Positions 34,003 to 42,225 of a stretch of 64,000 bases of DNA are shown here, piece after piece. Under the pieces are notes generated by a model. The model was given only the letters and a program-made list of their open reading frames with translations. It ran no database searches and was not told where the DNA came from. The stretch lies in NCBI GenBank assembly GCA_036661035.1, contig JAVWZM010000001.1:13367-77366 (forward strand). The letters are read 5' to 3'. The translations under genes and the position numbers were made by a program. The DNA comes from JAGPHI01 sp036661035 (GTDB taxonomy: Bacteria > Bacillota > Clostridia > Oscillospirales > Ruminococcaceae). How positions within the stretch are numbered: position 1 is the stretch's first letter; each line of letters starts with the position of its first letter.

Positions 34003-36906
34003 TTAATATCGCTTAGCCAAGGGAACCAGCAGGGTTAATGCTGCCCATGCGCACTGAAAAAGTATCACTGCCGCAAGGCTGATGCCTGTAAGCCCGTTTG
34101 TAACGCTTAATAGCACCCCAAGTGCCACACCAAGAATAATTGCCGCACATTGCACAAAGCTTGCCATGCGCTCTCCTGAGGCGGTGCCTGCGGCTGCGCG
34201 CAAGCCACCGATAAAGCTAGAGAAAGTACCCATATGGGTAAGCACACCCTCGCTTTCGGGCATATAGGAGGTTTTTGCGGCAAGGGCGTCGCGCTCAATG
34301 CCTGTAAGCACTTTAACACTGTTTTTGGGCAAATCGTACACGTCTGTAATAAGCTCTGAGTTGATGTTGAAATCGTCGGATTTCACAAGCAGAGAAATGC
34401 CGCTTTTGCGCAAACCCTGCACTACCTCCATGGCGTCCTCGTCGGGGCTGTAGCTAACTACAAACATGCCGAAAAGCTTGCCGGATACAGCAAGATATAT
34501 TGGGCAACGTTCGCCCTTGGTGTATTTCATTTCGTAATCGAGAGAGGGAATATCAATATCATGCTTTTGCATCATGGCACGGTTGCCCAGTACCACGCGG
34601 CTATGCTCTATCCATGCGGTAAAACCGTAGCCCGGCTCTATGCCAACACTTTCGGTTTTATACAGCATGTCTGTTTTGTTTTCAATAACACCGAGGAAAA
34701 TATCACGCAGGGTGTCGCAGCTTTCTATAAAAATGCTTGCGGCGTAAAGAATGGCAAGGTCGATGCGCTCTTTTTCAAAGGTTTTGATGCCGTGAAGCCT
34801 TACGGTAGAAGGCGGGAATAAATCGCGCGCGTTTACAAGGGCAACATTGGCTTCGCCAAGTGCGGCAATTGCGCTCCAGCCCGGCACCACGGCGCCTACT
34901 CTTGTGGCACTGCGTTGCATCAACAAGCTTGGCACGGCAGAAAGCAAAGTGCTGGCAAGTGGGCTTGCAAAACACAAAAGTGCCGCAAAGGCAGATATGG
35001 CAGTAAAAATATTTTTGGTGCTGATATACGTGATAATGCCACATACAAATGCGCAGAACAAAGCGATATATCCCATTATGCGAGCAGTATAATCGCTCTG
35101 ACGCACGGAGAAGCTTTGGCGCAAAAAGCCGCGTACAAGCGCCGTTGGGCGGCTTACAAGCAGGGCAGGCTCAGGCTCTGCCAATCCTTCGCATACTCTG
35201 GACGAAAGCTCCTTGTCTTTTATAACATATGCCGCCGCATGCTCGTGCCCTACGCTGACGGTGCTGAAATTGCGGCAAACAATATTGCAGTGCATATGCT
35301 TGCCGATAGCGTTAGTAAGCATCAGCAAGGCGGCGATTGGTGCAAATAAGGTAACTTTTTCAGGGCTGAATTGCTCGGGCTTTATTACAAATGCCAAGTT
35401 TTGTATTATTGCGCCAAGCAGTGCAATAGACGGTAAAATATCTGCGCTGGCGTCTTTAAACAGGGCGGAAATCCCACTTGTAATTGTAGGAAAAGATACA
35501 AGACCTGTAACAATAAGCAAAATAAGATTAACTATTAAAAACAAAAACGGCTCGTTTGCGGGGTTTAGCACAGGGATAGACGGCAAAAGCCCGGTGCGTG
35601 AGGATAAACCGAGATACAATAAAAGCAGTGTGGTTAAGCCGCATGCAACTATGCGCAATGTGCAGTTTGTGCGCATGGATTTGAGGGTGCTTTCCACTGC
35701 CGGAGCGTCAGATGGTGTGTTGTAATCGTCGTCTTTGTCATTTGCGCTTTCATCTGCATCTGTGGGCAGGGGAATGTCGATGTCGCCGGTAAGCTCGCCG
35801 GTTTCTGCGCGCCGCGCACCAAAAAAACTGCGCAAAAGCTTGCCGGCTTTATTGCCGTGCAAGCCTTTTTCAAGTTCATCGCGGTCTATCGCCACGGTTT
35901 CGCCAAAAAACTCGCGAAAGGTTTCGTCTACTTCGCTAAGCTTCATTGTGCCGGTGCGCACTGCCGCATTGGCGGCTTCTTCCTCGTAATTGGGCTTTAT
36001 TACAAATGTGGCAGCCTTTGCCTTGTGGGCGTGCGCCACAGCTTCTGTAGCTGCCAAAAATTCCAAGGTGGGTTCTTCGTCGTCTTTAATAAGCTTGTCG
36101 GACGGCTTTTCTGCGAAAGCGTCAATATGCTCGGTGCCGCCCTCAGGCAAATCATTTTGCGATGCGTTAGGAGCAATTGGTGGTGTCTTCGGAGCAATTT
36201 GCGATGCGTTAGGAGCAATTTGCGGTGCCTTCGGAGAAATTGACGAAGAAGTGGCCACATTATGCGAAGGCTCGTTTTGACGCTGCATAGCCTGCGCCCC
36301 ATGCAAAGGCTCGGCAACACTTTTACTCGGTGCTACTTGTGGCTTGCCACTTTGGACGGGCTGAATAGCCTCGCTATTTGCCATAGGCGCAAAAGTGTCG
36401 CTTAAAGGGCTTTGCTCATTATGGCTTAGCACACTTGCGAAGGCATCTTGGTATTCGTCGTCCTCCTCGTCGCTGTCCCATGTGCTTGAAGGCTTGGTTT
36501 TAAGCAAACGCTCTTTAAAGCTTTTGTGTTCACGCACGGGAGCAACGGGTGCTTGCTTAACATCGTTATCCTCGGAAAATTCGTCATCTTGCAAGGTGCT
36601 TAAATCCACATTTTTAATAGAACTGTCGTTTTTAGGCGCAAAGGTTTCGGCAAAGCTTTCATCTGCCAAAAAGCTTTTTTTACTTTTTGGATCCGGATTA
36701 TATTCAAAGCTATTTATTTTAGAAACAGGTGGTGCGGGTGGCTCAGGGGGCGTTTTTTTATCGTTACATTCTAAACGTGATTCAAGCCCTAAATCTGCAA
36801 GAATATTGTCAATGTCGTTTTCTTCACCGAAATCGGTGTGGGCTTTGCCTTGCAAAATATCCTGCAAAAGCTCGTCCAGCTCGCCACGGCTGTTATTATC
36901 TTGCAA
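34003..36906 (-). CDS. Membrane protein resembling a catalytically dead P1B-type ATPase
   Basis: 967 residues from TTG at 36906, seven bases after GGAGGT; a GTG at 36921 is the longer option. Residues 1-415 are acidic, Pro/Ser-rich and probably disordered, with a short IAP repeat. From about 420 there are roughly eight hydrophobic segments. Their order, and the later soluble block with GYGFTAWIEHSRVVLGNRAMM and IYLAVSGKLFGMFVVSYSPDEDAMEVVQGLRKSGI, follow heavy-metal P-type ATPases. The key residues are missing: the CPC-type site reads FASPLAS, the DKTGT phosphorylation loop reads VNARDLFPP (about 690-699), and TGD reads VKSDD. I infer a non-pumping pseudoenzyme; the role is unknown. Convergent with the upstream rightward run. 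Confidence 0.75.
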   Translation of the reverse strand: MQDNNSRGELDELLQDILQGKAHTDFGEENDIDNILADLGLESRLECNDKKTPPEPPAPPVSKINSFEYNPDPKSKKSFLADESFAETFAPKNDSSIKNVDLSTLQDDEFSEDNDVKQAPVAPVREHKSFKERLLKTKPSSTWDSDEEDDEYQDAFASVLSHNEQSPLSDTFAPMANSEAIQPVQSGKPQVAPSKSVAEPLHGAQAMQRQNEPSHNVATSSSISPKAPQIAPNASQIAPKTPPIAPNASQNDLPEGGTEHIDAFAEKPSDKLIKDDEEPTLEFLAATEAVAHAHKAKAATFVIKPNYEEEAANAAVRTGTMKLSEVDETFREFFGETVAIDRDELEKGLHGNKAGKLLRSFFGARRAETGELTGDIDIPLPTDADESANDKDDDYNTPSDAPAVESTLKSMRTNCTLRIVACGLTTLLLLYLGLSSRTGLLPSIPVLNPANEPFLFLIVNLILLIVTGLVSFPTITSGISALFKDASADILPSIALLGAIIQNLAFVIKPEQFSPEKVTLFAPIAALLMLTNAIGKHMHCNIVCRNFSTVSVGHEHAAAYVIKDKELSSRVCEGLAEPEPALLVSRPTALVRGFLRQSFSVRQSDYTARIMGYIALFCAFVCGIITYISTKNIFTAISAFAALLCFASPLASTLLSAVPSLLMQRSATRVGAVVPGWSAIAALGEANVALVNARDLFPPSTVRLHGIKTFEKERIDLAILYAASIFIESCDTLRDIFLGVIENKTDMLYKTESVGIEPGYGFTAWIEHSRVVLGNRAMMQKHDIDIPSLDYEMKYTKGERCPIYLAVSGKLFGMFVVSYSPDEDAMEVVQGLRKSGISLLVKSDDFNINSELITDVYDLPKNSVKVLTGIERDALAAKTSYMPESEGVLTHMGTFSSFIGGLRAAAGTASGERMASFVQCAAIILGVALGVLLSVTNGLTGISLAAVILFQCAWAALTLLVPLAKRY
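36154..36240 (-). repeat. Short tandem repeat inside the pseudo-ATPase gene
   Basis: About four units of roughly 21 bases (GGAGCAATTTGCGATGC-like on the plus strand) encode repeated IAPNASQ/IAPKTPP-type heptads in the disordered N-terminal region. The units are in frame, so copy-number change would alter length without breaking the gene. Confidence 0.75.
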
Positions 36907-37048
36907 ATAAAACACCTCCACAAGCTTGCAAACGCAAATAGCGCGGCAAGCTTAAATTTATAATTAAATACAATGTGCCTATTCGGCATTAAACAAATAT
37001 GCTAATAGGCAATTGCGCAATTTTATAATTACCAAAAATATATTAAGG

Positions 37049-37816
37049 CTATTTTGTGCGCTGACGCATTATTTCGTACAATATAATACCCGACGCCACA
37101 GACACGTTAAAGCTGTCTATGTCGCTGCTGTTTACAGCCATGGGCAATGAAACAACGCCGTCGCACAGGCTTTTAACCAATGTGGATACTCCGCTGCCCT
37201 CGCTGCCAACCACCAAGGCAATGGCACCTGTAAGGTTTTCGCTGTAGGCGGCTCTGCCGTTCATGTCAGCGCAATATACAAAAACGTTTTCGCTTTTTAG
37301 GCGGCGCACACATTCGCCAATGTTTGCCACACGCGCCACAGGTAGGCGAGAGGCTGCCCCTGCGCTGGATTTAAGTACAACAGGTGTTACACCAACACCG
37401 CCGCGCTTAGGTATTATAATGCCGTGGGCGCCGCATAGATATGCACTGCGGATAATGGCACCAAGGTTGTGTGGATCCTCCACGCCGTCGGCAAGCACAA
37501 TAAAGGGCGGCTCGCCCTTTTGCTTTGCAATATCCAAAAGGCTTTCCAAGGTGGCGTATTCCACACTTGCCGCATATGCAGCCACGCCTTGATGCGCGTC
37601 TGTGCCGCATATGCCACGCAGCTTTGTGGGGTGTACACGCTTTACAACGGCGCCTACTTCCTTGGCAAGGGCGGTGTAGTAGCCTGCTGTTGCTTCGTTC
37701 ATGGTGTCTTGTATAAACACTGTGTCCACGGCACCGCCGCTTTTTAAAAGCTCTGTAACTGCGTTTTTGCCATAGGCAAGTGTAGTTTCATCGCGCAAAT
37801 CGTTTTTTAAATCCAT
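37049..37816 (-). CDS. rlmB: 23S rRNA (guanosine-2'-O)-methyltransferase RlmB
   Basis: SPOUT methyltransferase for the 23S rRNA G2251-type site. The 255-residue protein has an N-terminal L30e-like region (YGKNAVTELLKSGGAVDTVFIQ; HQGVAAYAA) and motifs FIVLADGVEDPHNLGAIIRSAYLCGA, ALVVGSEGSGVS and LPMAVNSSDIDSFNVSVASGIILYE. It is more RlmB-like than the SpoU protein at 11578. GGAGG lies five bases before ATG 37816. Confidence 0.92.
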   Translation of the reverse strand: MDLKNDLRDETTLAYGKNAVTELLKSGGAVDTVFIQDTMNEATAGYYTALAKEVGAVVKRVHPTKLRGICGTDAHQGVAAYAASVEYATLESLLDIAKQKGEPPFIVLADGVEDPHNLGAIIRSAYLCGAHGIIIPKRGGVGVTPVVLKSSAGAASRLPVARVANIGECVRRLKSENVFVYCADMNGRAAYSENLTGAIALVVGSEGSGVSTLVKSLCDGVVSLPMAVNSSDIDSFNVSVASGIILYEIMRQRTK

Positions 37817-38056
37817 TTTTCCTCCAAAGCATCAATTAAATACATATATAATGTATAGTATATCATATCTGTTTATTGTTTTCTATATATTTTGCCATAA
37901 TGCTTGTAAGATTTTGCCGTAATATGCGCTTTGCCAATCGGCAGGGGTGGCTTTATGCTGCTTGATTTTCTGCATTTTATAATGCTTGAAATAAACGCAG
38001 TGTTAAAATGATACGTCTGTGACGATTGCATATGCTGCAAGCTTAGAATATGAGCT

Positions 38057-38305
38057 TTAAAAAATAAACACGCCTCCCGTAATAAGCACAGCGGCTATCA
38101 CGCCTATTGCCATTAACGCCCTCGCCTTGCCAAGCCAAGGCAGCTGCCGCCAGCACACAAGCCCGGCAACATATTTTTCAGCCTCGTTTTTTTGGGTGGA
38201 AAGCTTCATGTTTTCGCTGCCCGGCTTAAAAAACACCAGCACACGTTCAATAGCTTCGTTTTCTGTATCAACAATTTCAATAACTTTTCTGTTTACACCT
38301 TTCAT
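38057..38305 (-). CDS. Small tail-anchored protein of unknown function
   Basis: 82 residues from ATG 38305, chosen because AAGGAG lies eight bases upstream. The soluble part (1-60) starts KGVNRKVIEIVDTENEAIERVLVFFKPGS, and the C-terminus is one hydrophobic helix (ALMAIGVIAAVLITGGVFIF) that ends the protein. This suggests a membrane-tethered cytoplasmic domain. I do not recognise a family. Confidence 0.65.
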   Translation of the reverse strand: MKGVNRKVIEIVDTENEAIERVLVFFKPGSENMKLSTQKNEAEKYVAGLVCWRQLPWLGKARALMAIGVIAAVLITGGVFIF

Positions 38306-38341
38306 ATTATGCGCTCCTTTGCAACTATATTTTTTGCCCAT

Positions 38342-38700
38342 TCACCTTGTATAGCATTTGCCAAAATGCTATATCTTATTGTCGCCTGTATTATCCGGCT
38401 TAATCAATTTGTCAAGCAAAAGTTTTTATCCGTTAGTAAAGGTCATTATACATTTTGTAAACTCTTAATGAAAATCATTATCGCGAGTTCTATGTTGAAA
38501 ACTCTGTTGAAAGTGTGGACAAAGTGGCAGTGCAAGCGGTAAATTCGAGTTTTGGTCTATGTTGAAGGATTAGTTTTAAACATAATGTTGAAAACTTTCA
38601 ACAAAACAAGGCGTTTAATAAAACATGTCAAGATGGGATTGTGCTAAATTTTTGGGCTTTTAAACGACGTTTTTCTACATAATACACATAATTTTAGACA
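38342..38700. other. Gene-free region with repeated TGTTGAA motifs
   Basis: No gene is seen here. TGTTGAA occurs at about 38493, 38505, 38560 and 38586. The last forms a palindrome TGTTGAAAACTTTCAACA (38586-38603). A single TGTGGACAA near 38513 differs by one base from a DnaA box, but there is no cluster. The region is AT-rich. It may hold a promoter for the leftward 82-residue gene, or an unknown protein-binding array. Confidence 0.45.
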
Positions 38701-38706
38701 CGAAAA

Positions 38707-38731
38707 AGCCTATCCATTTAATGGATAGGCT
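38707..38731 (-). terminator. Terminator overlapping the CBS gene stop codon
   Basis: AGCCTATCCATT and AATGGATAGGCT form a perfect stem. On the minus strand it is followed by TTTTTCG. The stop codon of the CBS gene (38718-38720) lies within the hairpin. Confidence 0.78.
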
Positions 38732-39176
38732 GTGCTTTTTTTATGTTTAGGGTGTGTGGTTTCTTTTCGTTTGCGGGCTGTGCTTTATCGTAGCAATATT
38801 GTATGATGTCTTTGCGTCGTACTATGCCGATAAAGCTGTTTTTATCGTCGATAACAGGTACAAAGTTTTGGCTCATGGAGGCAAAAACCAATTCCTCCAT
38901 GGTGGTGTCTACATGTACGGGTGTATTATCGCGCTTATGGGGTATTTGCGTAATGGGCATATTTTCTGCATCGCGAATGGAAAGGGAATACTGGCTTTTT
39001 ACAGCCCATAAAATGTCGCCCTCGGTAATGGTGCCCACATATTCGCCCTTGCGGTTAAGTATAGGAATGGAGGAATATCGGTGATGCTCCATCTTTTCCA
39101 GTGCTTGGCGCAATGTAAAATCGTCGTACAGAAACGCCACGTCGTTTTTAGGTGTTAGAAAAAACAAAATATTCAT
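38718..39176 (-). CDS. CBS-pair protein, CbpB/DarB (c-di-AMP sensor) type
   Basis: 152 residues with two CBS motifs: the first in NDVAFLYDDFTLRQALEKMEHHRYSSIPILNRKGEYVGTITEGDILW, the second in NTPVHVDTTMEELVFASMSQNFVPVIDDKNSFIGIVRRKDII. The N-terminus MNILFFLTPKNDVAFL resembles YkuL/DarB, which binds cyclic di-AMP and reports potassium status to Rel or pyruvate carboxylase. The ligand here is inference. AAGGAAG lies upstream; the gene stands alone. Confidence 0.8.
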   Translation of the reverse strand: MNILFFLTPKNDVAFLYDDFTLRQALEKMEHHRYSSIPILNRKGEYVGTITEGDILWAVKSQYSLSIRDAENMPITQIPHKRDNTPVHVDTTMEELVFASMSQNFVPVIDDKNSFIGIVRRKDIIQYCYDKAQPANEKKPHTLNIKKAQPIH

Positions 39177-39369
39177 AGCATCTTCCTTTTGATTTTTCGC
39201 TCTGTTTCTTTAAGTATTGTACCACATATTAAACGAGTTTGTGTGAATGTTTTGTAAATGAGCAGTATATTTTTGCGATAACACATATTAATGATGAAAT
39301 TAGTTCCTATACACCGTTAAATAATGGCGCGCAAACATTTTATTGCTTTCGCAAGCGTATATTATTGTA

Positions 39370-39470
39370 TCGCAACTTGACTTATTATTGTCTTTGTAAA
39401 CAACCTTTTGTCAAGTTGCATACAGCAAAGACGGAACTTTTAGTAGGACAATCAAAAGTAAAGTTGCTGT
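39370..39470 (+). repeat. Family A structured repeat, copy A2, in front of dedA-type gene
   Basis: Stem 1 is GCAACTTGAC (39372-39381) with GTCAAGTTGC (39410-39419). The loop holds GTCTTTG (39390-39396), complementary to CAAAGAC (39426-39432), a possible pseudoknot. Stem 2 is ACAGCAA (39422-39428) with TTGCTGT (39464-39470), enclosing ACTTTT/AAAAGT. The element ends 21 bases before the DedA start, just ahead of its GAAAGGCGG ribosome site. The rest of this 315-base gap (39177-39369) is AT-rich; TGGTACAAT near 39220 (minus strand) may be the -10 of the CBS gene. Confidence 0.8.
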
Positions 39471-39491
39471 TATACGAAAGGCGGCGGCACA

Positions 39492-40121
39492 ATGCAGGAA
39501 ATAATAATAGACGCTATAAGCAGATACGGATATATAGGAATATTTTTGCTTATAGCCGCGGAAAATATTTTCCCTCCTATACCGAGCGAGGTGATATTAA
39601 CCTTTGCAGGCTTTGCTTGCACCCACACGGATATTGGCTATTTGGGCGCGGTTTCCTTTGCCACACTTGGCTCTGTGGCAGGGGCGGCGGTGCTGTATGG
39701 GGCAGGGCGCATGCTGTCGGCACAGAGGCTGTGCGCCTTTGCACGGGGAAATGCAGGCAAGGCACTGCACATTGATGCCGAGGATATAGAAAAAGCAAAA
39801 GACAGCTTTGCTAAAAAGGGGTATATCTCGGTGCTTTTATGCCGCTGTGTTCCCATTATGCGCAGCTTAATCTCCATACCTGCCGGCATGGCCAAGATGC
39901 CGTTTATGCCATTTTTAGGCCTTACTACCGTGGGTAGCACGGTGTGGAACATGCTTTTAATAGGTCTTGGCGTTTTTGCAGGCGAAAACTGGGAAACGGT
40001 ACACAGCGCCTTTGCGTCGGCGTCTGCCGGAATAAAGGCTTTAATCCTTGCCATCGCACTTGTAATATTATTTGTAATGCTTAAAAGGCAAGGGAAAAAG
40101 GCTAAAGAAAATGGGCTTTAA
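39492..40121 (+). CDS. DedA-family membrane protein
   Basis: 209-residue inner-membrane protein of the DedA/SNARE-associated family. It has an N-terminal re-entrant segment (AENIFPPIPSEVILTFAGF, the conserved E-x-x-x-P-x-P-x-E motif), and GYISVLLCRCVPIMRSLISIPAGMAKM with the conserved Arg and Gly. Members include undecaprenyl-phosphate and lipid translocases; which this is cannot be told. The gene has a strong terminator right after it and repeat A2 immediately upstream. Confidence 0.9.
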   Translation: MQEIIIDAISRYGYIGIFLLIAAENIFPPIPSEVILTFAGFACTHTDIGYLGAVSFATLGSVAGAAVLYGAGRMLSAQRLCAFARGNAGKALHIDAEDIEKAKDSFAKKGYISVLLCRCVPIMRSLISIPAGMAKMPFMPFLGLTTVGSTVWNMLLIGLGVFAGENWETVHSAFASASAGIKALILAIALVILFVMLKRQGKKAKENGL

Positions 40122-40135
40122 GCCTGAAAAACAAG

Positions 40136-40168
40136 CGGCAGCCCATAACCTTAGGTTATGGGCTGCCG
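40136..40168 (+). terminator. Terminator after the DedA gene
   Basis: CGGCAGCCCATAACCT and AGGTTATGGGCTGCCG form a long near-perfect palindrome followed by TTATTAT. Confidence 0.85.
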
Positions 40169-40190
40169 TTATTATCACACAGTAAATATA

Positions 40191-40322
40191 TGGCAACTTT
40201 ACTTGGCAGGCAGAACTTTTAAGTGAAGTACAAGCTGCTATATATTCCATCGCGGGGCGATTATATGCGCCGACCAAAGGTTGATGCGCAATAGCAATGC
40301 GTGCGCACATTGCTATATTATG
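40191..40322 (+). repeat. Family B structured intergenic repeat, copy B3
   Basis: Starts TGGCAACTTTAC and contains CGCGGGGCGATTATATGCGC and GATGCGCAATAG, as in copy B2. The terminal stem is AATAGCAATG/CATTGCTATATT around CGTGCGCA (40291-40318). The middle stem changes to GACC/GGTT. It fills the space between the DedA terminator and the 3' end of the leftward DUF47 gene, and overlaps that stop codon. Confidence 0.75.
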
Positions 40323-40941
40323 TGTTTACTATTGCAATGTTTTCCACTATATCTGCCACGTCCTCGCAGGCGTCACAGCACATCTCGAAATTGGTGTAAA
40401 TTTCGCGCCATGCAATTATGTCGAGGGCGCTTTCTGTGCCGGAGTGGAGTGTGCGCATGCTGCTGATATACATAGCGTCGCCCACTTCTTCAAGACGGTT
40501 AATTTCTATAATCAATTCCTCAAGACGTTTAGGTTTTTTGAAATTGGGAAATTCCACAAGCATTTCCTTTACGGTGTTGCAACATTTAATAATAATATCG
40601 GCAAATTCTATGCTGTCTTTGCGTATGGAGGTAATATTGCACATATAAATGTGGATAATAATATCCTCTATAGCATCGGTAACATCGTCTAGGTTTTGGC
40701 TTAGCTTAATGATATCGTCGCGCTCTATGGGTGTGATAAACGCGCGCACAAGCTGCGAGGTCATCTCGTGCTTTTTAATGTCGCCGCTATGCTCTATGGT
40801 GTGCATGTCCTCCATGCTTTGGCGCAAAGTGTCAACTGAAAAATTAGTAAGAATGCTCTTTAGCATTTGGGCGGCATCGCATGCGATAGACGCGCTCTGC
40901 ACAAAATTGTCAAAATAAAAGCTTTCTGATTTTTTAGACAT
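40318..40941 (-). CDS. DUF47/PhoU-like phosphate transport accessory protein
   Basis: 207 residues from ATG 40941, chosen because AAAGGA lies eight bases upstream; a longer frame reaches into pit. The mostly helical protein has the DUF47 pattern (FVQSASIACDAAQML; EHSGDIKKHEMTSQLVRAFITPIERDDIIKLSQNLDDVTDAIED). The acidic motif E-x-x-x-D repeats common to PhoU-type metal sites are present. DUF47 proteins pair with Pit carriers and are thought to gate them. It is transcribed with pit, 38 bases downstream. Confidence 0.88.
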   Translation of the reverse strand: MSKKSESFYFDNFVQSASIACDAAQMLKSILTNFSVDTLRQSMEDMHTIEHSGDIKKHEMTSQLVRAFITPIERDDIIKLSQNLDDVTDAIEDIIIHIYMCNITSIRKDSIEFADIIIKCCNTVKEMLVEFPNFKKPKRLEELIIEINRLEEVGDAMYISSMRTLHSGTESALDIIAWREIYTNFEMCCDACEDVADIVENIAIVNT

Positions 40942-40979
40942 AATGTAAATCCTTTCGTTTAGGCTGATAATATTGATGC

Positions 40980-42044
40980 TTAGAATATAAATAATAAAAG
41001 CTTTGCCATAAGATACCCGATAATGCCGCAACCTGGGAAGGTAAGTATCCATGTAAATACCATGTCTTTAACCACGCTGATATTAATGGCAGAAAGACGC
41101 TTTGTTGCGCCCACGCCCATTACAGCGGTGGTTTTGGTGTGGGTTGTGCTTACGGGTATACCGAATACAGAAGAAATCAATAGGCACGCCGCCGCCGCCA
41201 TATCGGCTGAAAAGCCTTGATATTTTTCCAGCTTTACCATGTCCATGCCAACAGCCTTGATGATTTTATATCCGCCTATTGATGTGCCTATTGCCATTAC
41301 AAGGGAGCATAAAAGCATCATCCATATAGGTGGAACAACATTACCTGTAGTGTCGTTGCCGTTCATCAAAAACACGCCAAGGATAAGCACGCCCATAAAT
41401 TTCTGCCCGTCCTGCGCCCCGTGCATGAAAGACATTGCCGCGCCGCCTGCTATTTGGGCATTTTTGAAAAAGCCAAAGGTGCGGCGCCTGTCCATATCCT
41501 TACAAATAAACATAGTGCATTTTGTAACGAGAAAGCCCATTGCAAAGCCAAGCACCGTGGAAAGCAAAAGCCCGTACAGCACCTTTACCCATTCGCTGCC
41601 GTTAATGCCGCTAAGGCCGCCCTGCAATGCAATGGCTGCGCCGGAAAGCCCTGCGATAAGCGCATGGCTCTCGCTTGTGGGTATGCCAAAATACCACGCT
41701 GCCACAGCCCATATTATTATTGCTATCAAAGCGGCACAAAGCGCCAAAATAGCGTCGTGGTTGTTGCCGTTAAAGTTTACCATGTTTTTAATAGTCATGG
41801 CAACGGTGGAATTAAGCAGCGTCATCATAAGTACGCCGAATAGGTTAAACACCGCCGACATCAGCACTGCCGCGCGCGGCGACATGCTGCGAGTAGCAAC
41901 ACATGTGGCAATGGCGTTAGGTGCGTCTGTCCACCCATTTACAAATATTACACCAAGGGTAAGCAGCACAGTAACAAACAGTATAGGATTGGAAAATACT
42001 TGATTTATAAACCAGGCGAATTCAATCTCCAATGCAAAGCACAT
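40980..42044 (-). CDS. pit: Low-affinity inorganic phosphate transporter (PiT family)
   Basis: 354-residue membrane protein, about ten hydrophobic helices. PiT signatures appear twice: FVNGWTDAPNAIATCV near the N-terminus and, in the C-terminal half, SADMAAAACLLISSVFGIPVSTTHTKTTAVMGVG. Pit imports metal-phosphate with protons. AAGGAG directly abuts ATG 42044, so the real start could be TTG at 42032, twelve bases away. First gene of a leftward pit-DUF47 unit; it gives a second phosphate uptake route beside PstSCAB. Confidence 0.9.
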   Translation of the reverse strand: MCFALEIEFAWFINQVFSNPILFVTVLLTLGVIFVNGWTDAPNAIATCVATRSMSPRAAVLMSAVFNLFGVLMMTLLNSTVAMTIKNMVNFNGNNHDAILALCAALIAIIIWAVAAWYFGIPTSESHALIAGLSGAAIALQGGLSGINGSEWVKVLYGLLLSTVLGFAMGFLVTKCTMFICKDMDRRRTFGFFKNAQIAGGAAMSFMHGAQDGQKFMGVLILGVFLMNGNDTTGNVVPPIWMMLLCSLVMAIGTSIGGYKIIKAVGMDMVKLEKYQGFSADMAAAACLLISSVFGIPVSTTHTKTTAVMGVGATKRLSAINISVVKDMVFTWILTFPGCGIIGYLMAKLLLFIF

Positions 42045-42225
42045 CTCCTTTAATATCGAGCAATAAACAAGTGAATTGACGGATAAATGATGCGTATAAA
42101 TATAAACACATTATATATTTCAAAACACTATTTATAAGTATATCTAATTTACACGGTTTTTACAATGCTTAATTTGCGCTTTTATTTGCAAAAGCTTTTG
42201 CAGCTTACATTTTTGTGCTATAATC

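Noticed and set aside
36154..36240. Possible CRISPR-like or intergenic tandem repeat
   Set aside because: The units are about 21 bases with no spacers and lie in frame inside a coding region.
38342..38700. Possible replication origin (AT-rich gap with a TGTGGACAA sequence)
   Set aside because: Only one near-match to a DnaA box is present, and dnaA, dnaN, rpmH or other origin genes are absent.
39370..39470. Family A as a known riboswitch class
   Set aside because: No recognisable TPP, SAM, FMN, lysine, glycine, cobalamin, c-di-GMP or c-di-AMP consensus was seen, and one copy is antisense.
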